Shown here one piece after another: positions 5,839-6,021 of a DNA stretch of 6,021 nt. The position numbers and the translations under genes are program-made. The stretch comes from Desulfobacterales bacterium. GTDB lineage: Bacteria; Desulfobacterota; Desulfobacteria; Desulfobacterales; JAHEIW01. Within the stretch, counting starts at the first letter, position 1; the number at the start of each line of letters is the position of its first letter. The DNA lies in NCBI GenBank assembly GCA_030145015.1, contig JAQYWI010000268.1, positions 1 to 6,021 of the forward strand. Reading direction: 5' to 3'. The notes beneath the pieces were generated by a model, which did not search any database, was not told the origin of the DNA, and worked only from the letters and a program-made list of their open reading frames with translations.

Positions 5839-5984
5839 AGCTCTGCGTTGCTCCGGAAGCGAGCGATCCGCGCTGCTATGACCTGGGAGGTGCCTGGCTG
5901 TTTGCGGAAAACGTTTGTGTGGCAGCACTGTCTCAAGGGCTGGGCACCCAACTGTTTGCTTATTGGAATGAAACCACGGTCTAG
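5835..5984 (+). CDS. Hypothetical 49-residue protein overlapping the acyl-CoA dehydrogenase stop
   Basis: The ATG at 5835 overlaps the preceding TGA (ATGA), the common arrangement for translationally coupled genes, and the frame runs 49 codons to TAG 5982-5984. The peptide starts MKLCVAPEASDPRCYDLGG and has three cysteines (positions 4, 14 and 28) and an Ala/Leu/Gly-rich middle. There is no signal peptide, membrane segment or family motif that I recognise. About half of its third codon positions are G or C, which neither supports nor excludes coding. There is no separate Shine-Dalgarno, so translation would depend on ribosomes finishing the upstream gene. Its stop lies in the loop of a hairpin (5969-5995). 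It could be a real small protein, a remnant of a larger gene, or chance. Confidence 0.33.
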   Translation: MKLCVAPEASDPRCYDLGGAWLFAENVCVAALSQGLGTQLFAYWNETTV

Positions 5985-5995
5985 AAGTGGTTTCA
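5969..5995. repeat. 9-bp perfect hairpin at the end of the operon
   Basis: TGAAACCAC (5969-5977) pairs exactly with GTGGTTTCA (5987-5995) around a 9-base loop that contains the TAG of the 49-codon frame. There is no T-run on either strand, so it is not a standard intrinsic terminator, though it could stall transcription or protect the mRNA 3' end. The GAAACCAC...GTGGTTTC wording also recalls the subterminal hairpins of IS200/IS605-type elements or REP-like sequences. No transposase gene is visible before the window ends. Confidence 0.45.
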
Positions 5996-6021
5996 AAACC
6001 TCAGATCAGGTTCAAGGACAA

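Noticed and set aside
5649..5996. Minus-strand open frame of 115 codons at the right end
   Set aside because: Most of it lies antisense to the acyl-CoA dehydrogenase C-terminus, and the remainder shows no family motif or ribosome site.

Overview
The window carries a single-strand, operon-like run of metabolic genes, all on the + strand. The protein types (GlcG/HbpS-like protein, decarboxylating dehydrogenase, M24-fold enzyme, EtfBA and an acyl-CoA dehydrogenase), the moderate GC content and the repeat-bearing intergenic DNA would suit an anaerobic Desulfobacterota-type bacterium (sulfate reducer or syntroph). That assignment is an inference from gene content, not from a marker gene.

Layout. 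Bases 1-95 are the 3' end of a GlcG/HbpS-family gene. Bases 96-396 are non-coding and hold two tracts of degenerate 7-base repeats (consensus CTGGCTN) in opposite orientation, which together form an imperfect inverted repeat. Bases 397-1419 encode an isocitrate/isopropylmalate dehydrogenase-family enzyme. An AT-rich 106-base gap with a 15-base palindrome and a very strong Shine-Dalgarno precedes an M24 (creatinase/aminopeptidase-fold) protein at 1526-2737. Then come the electron-transfer flavoprotein genes etfB (2803-3600) and etfA (3612-4598), followed by an acyl-CoA dehydrogenase (4663-5838). A 49-codon reading frame (5835-5984) overlaps the acyl-CoA dehydrogenase stop by an ATGA junction and ends inside a 9-bp hairpin.

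How the genes may work together. The best-supported functional unit is the last three large genes: an acyl-CoA dehydrogenase-type flavoenzyme passing electrons to the EtfAB made beside it. The upstream dehydrogenase and M24 protein probably belong to the same catabolic locus, but the substrate cannot be named. Three enzymes look like close relatives of well-known families whose substrate or catalytic residues have been changed. The dehydrogenase lacks the substrate-loop residues of both isocitrate and isopropylmalate enzymes. The M24 protein keeps all five metal ligands but lacks the three non-metal catalytic histidines of aminopeptidase P. The acyl-CoA dehydrogenase lacks glutamate at both positions known to supply the catalytic base. 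Together these suggest a pathway with unusual chemistry. This is the main point of interest here, and it rests on alignments made by eye.
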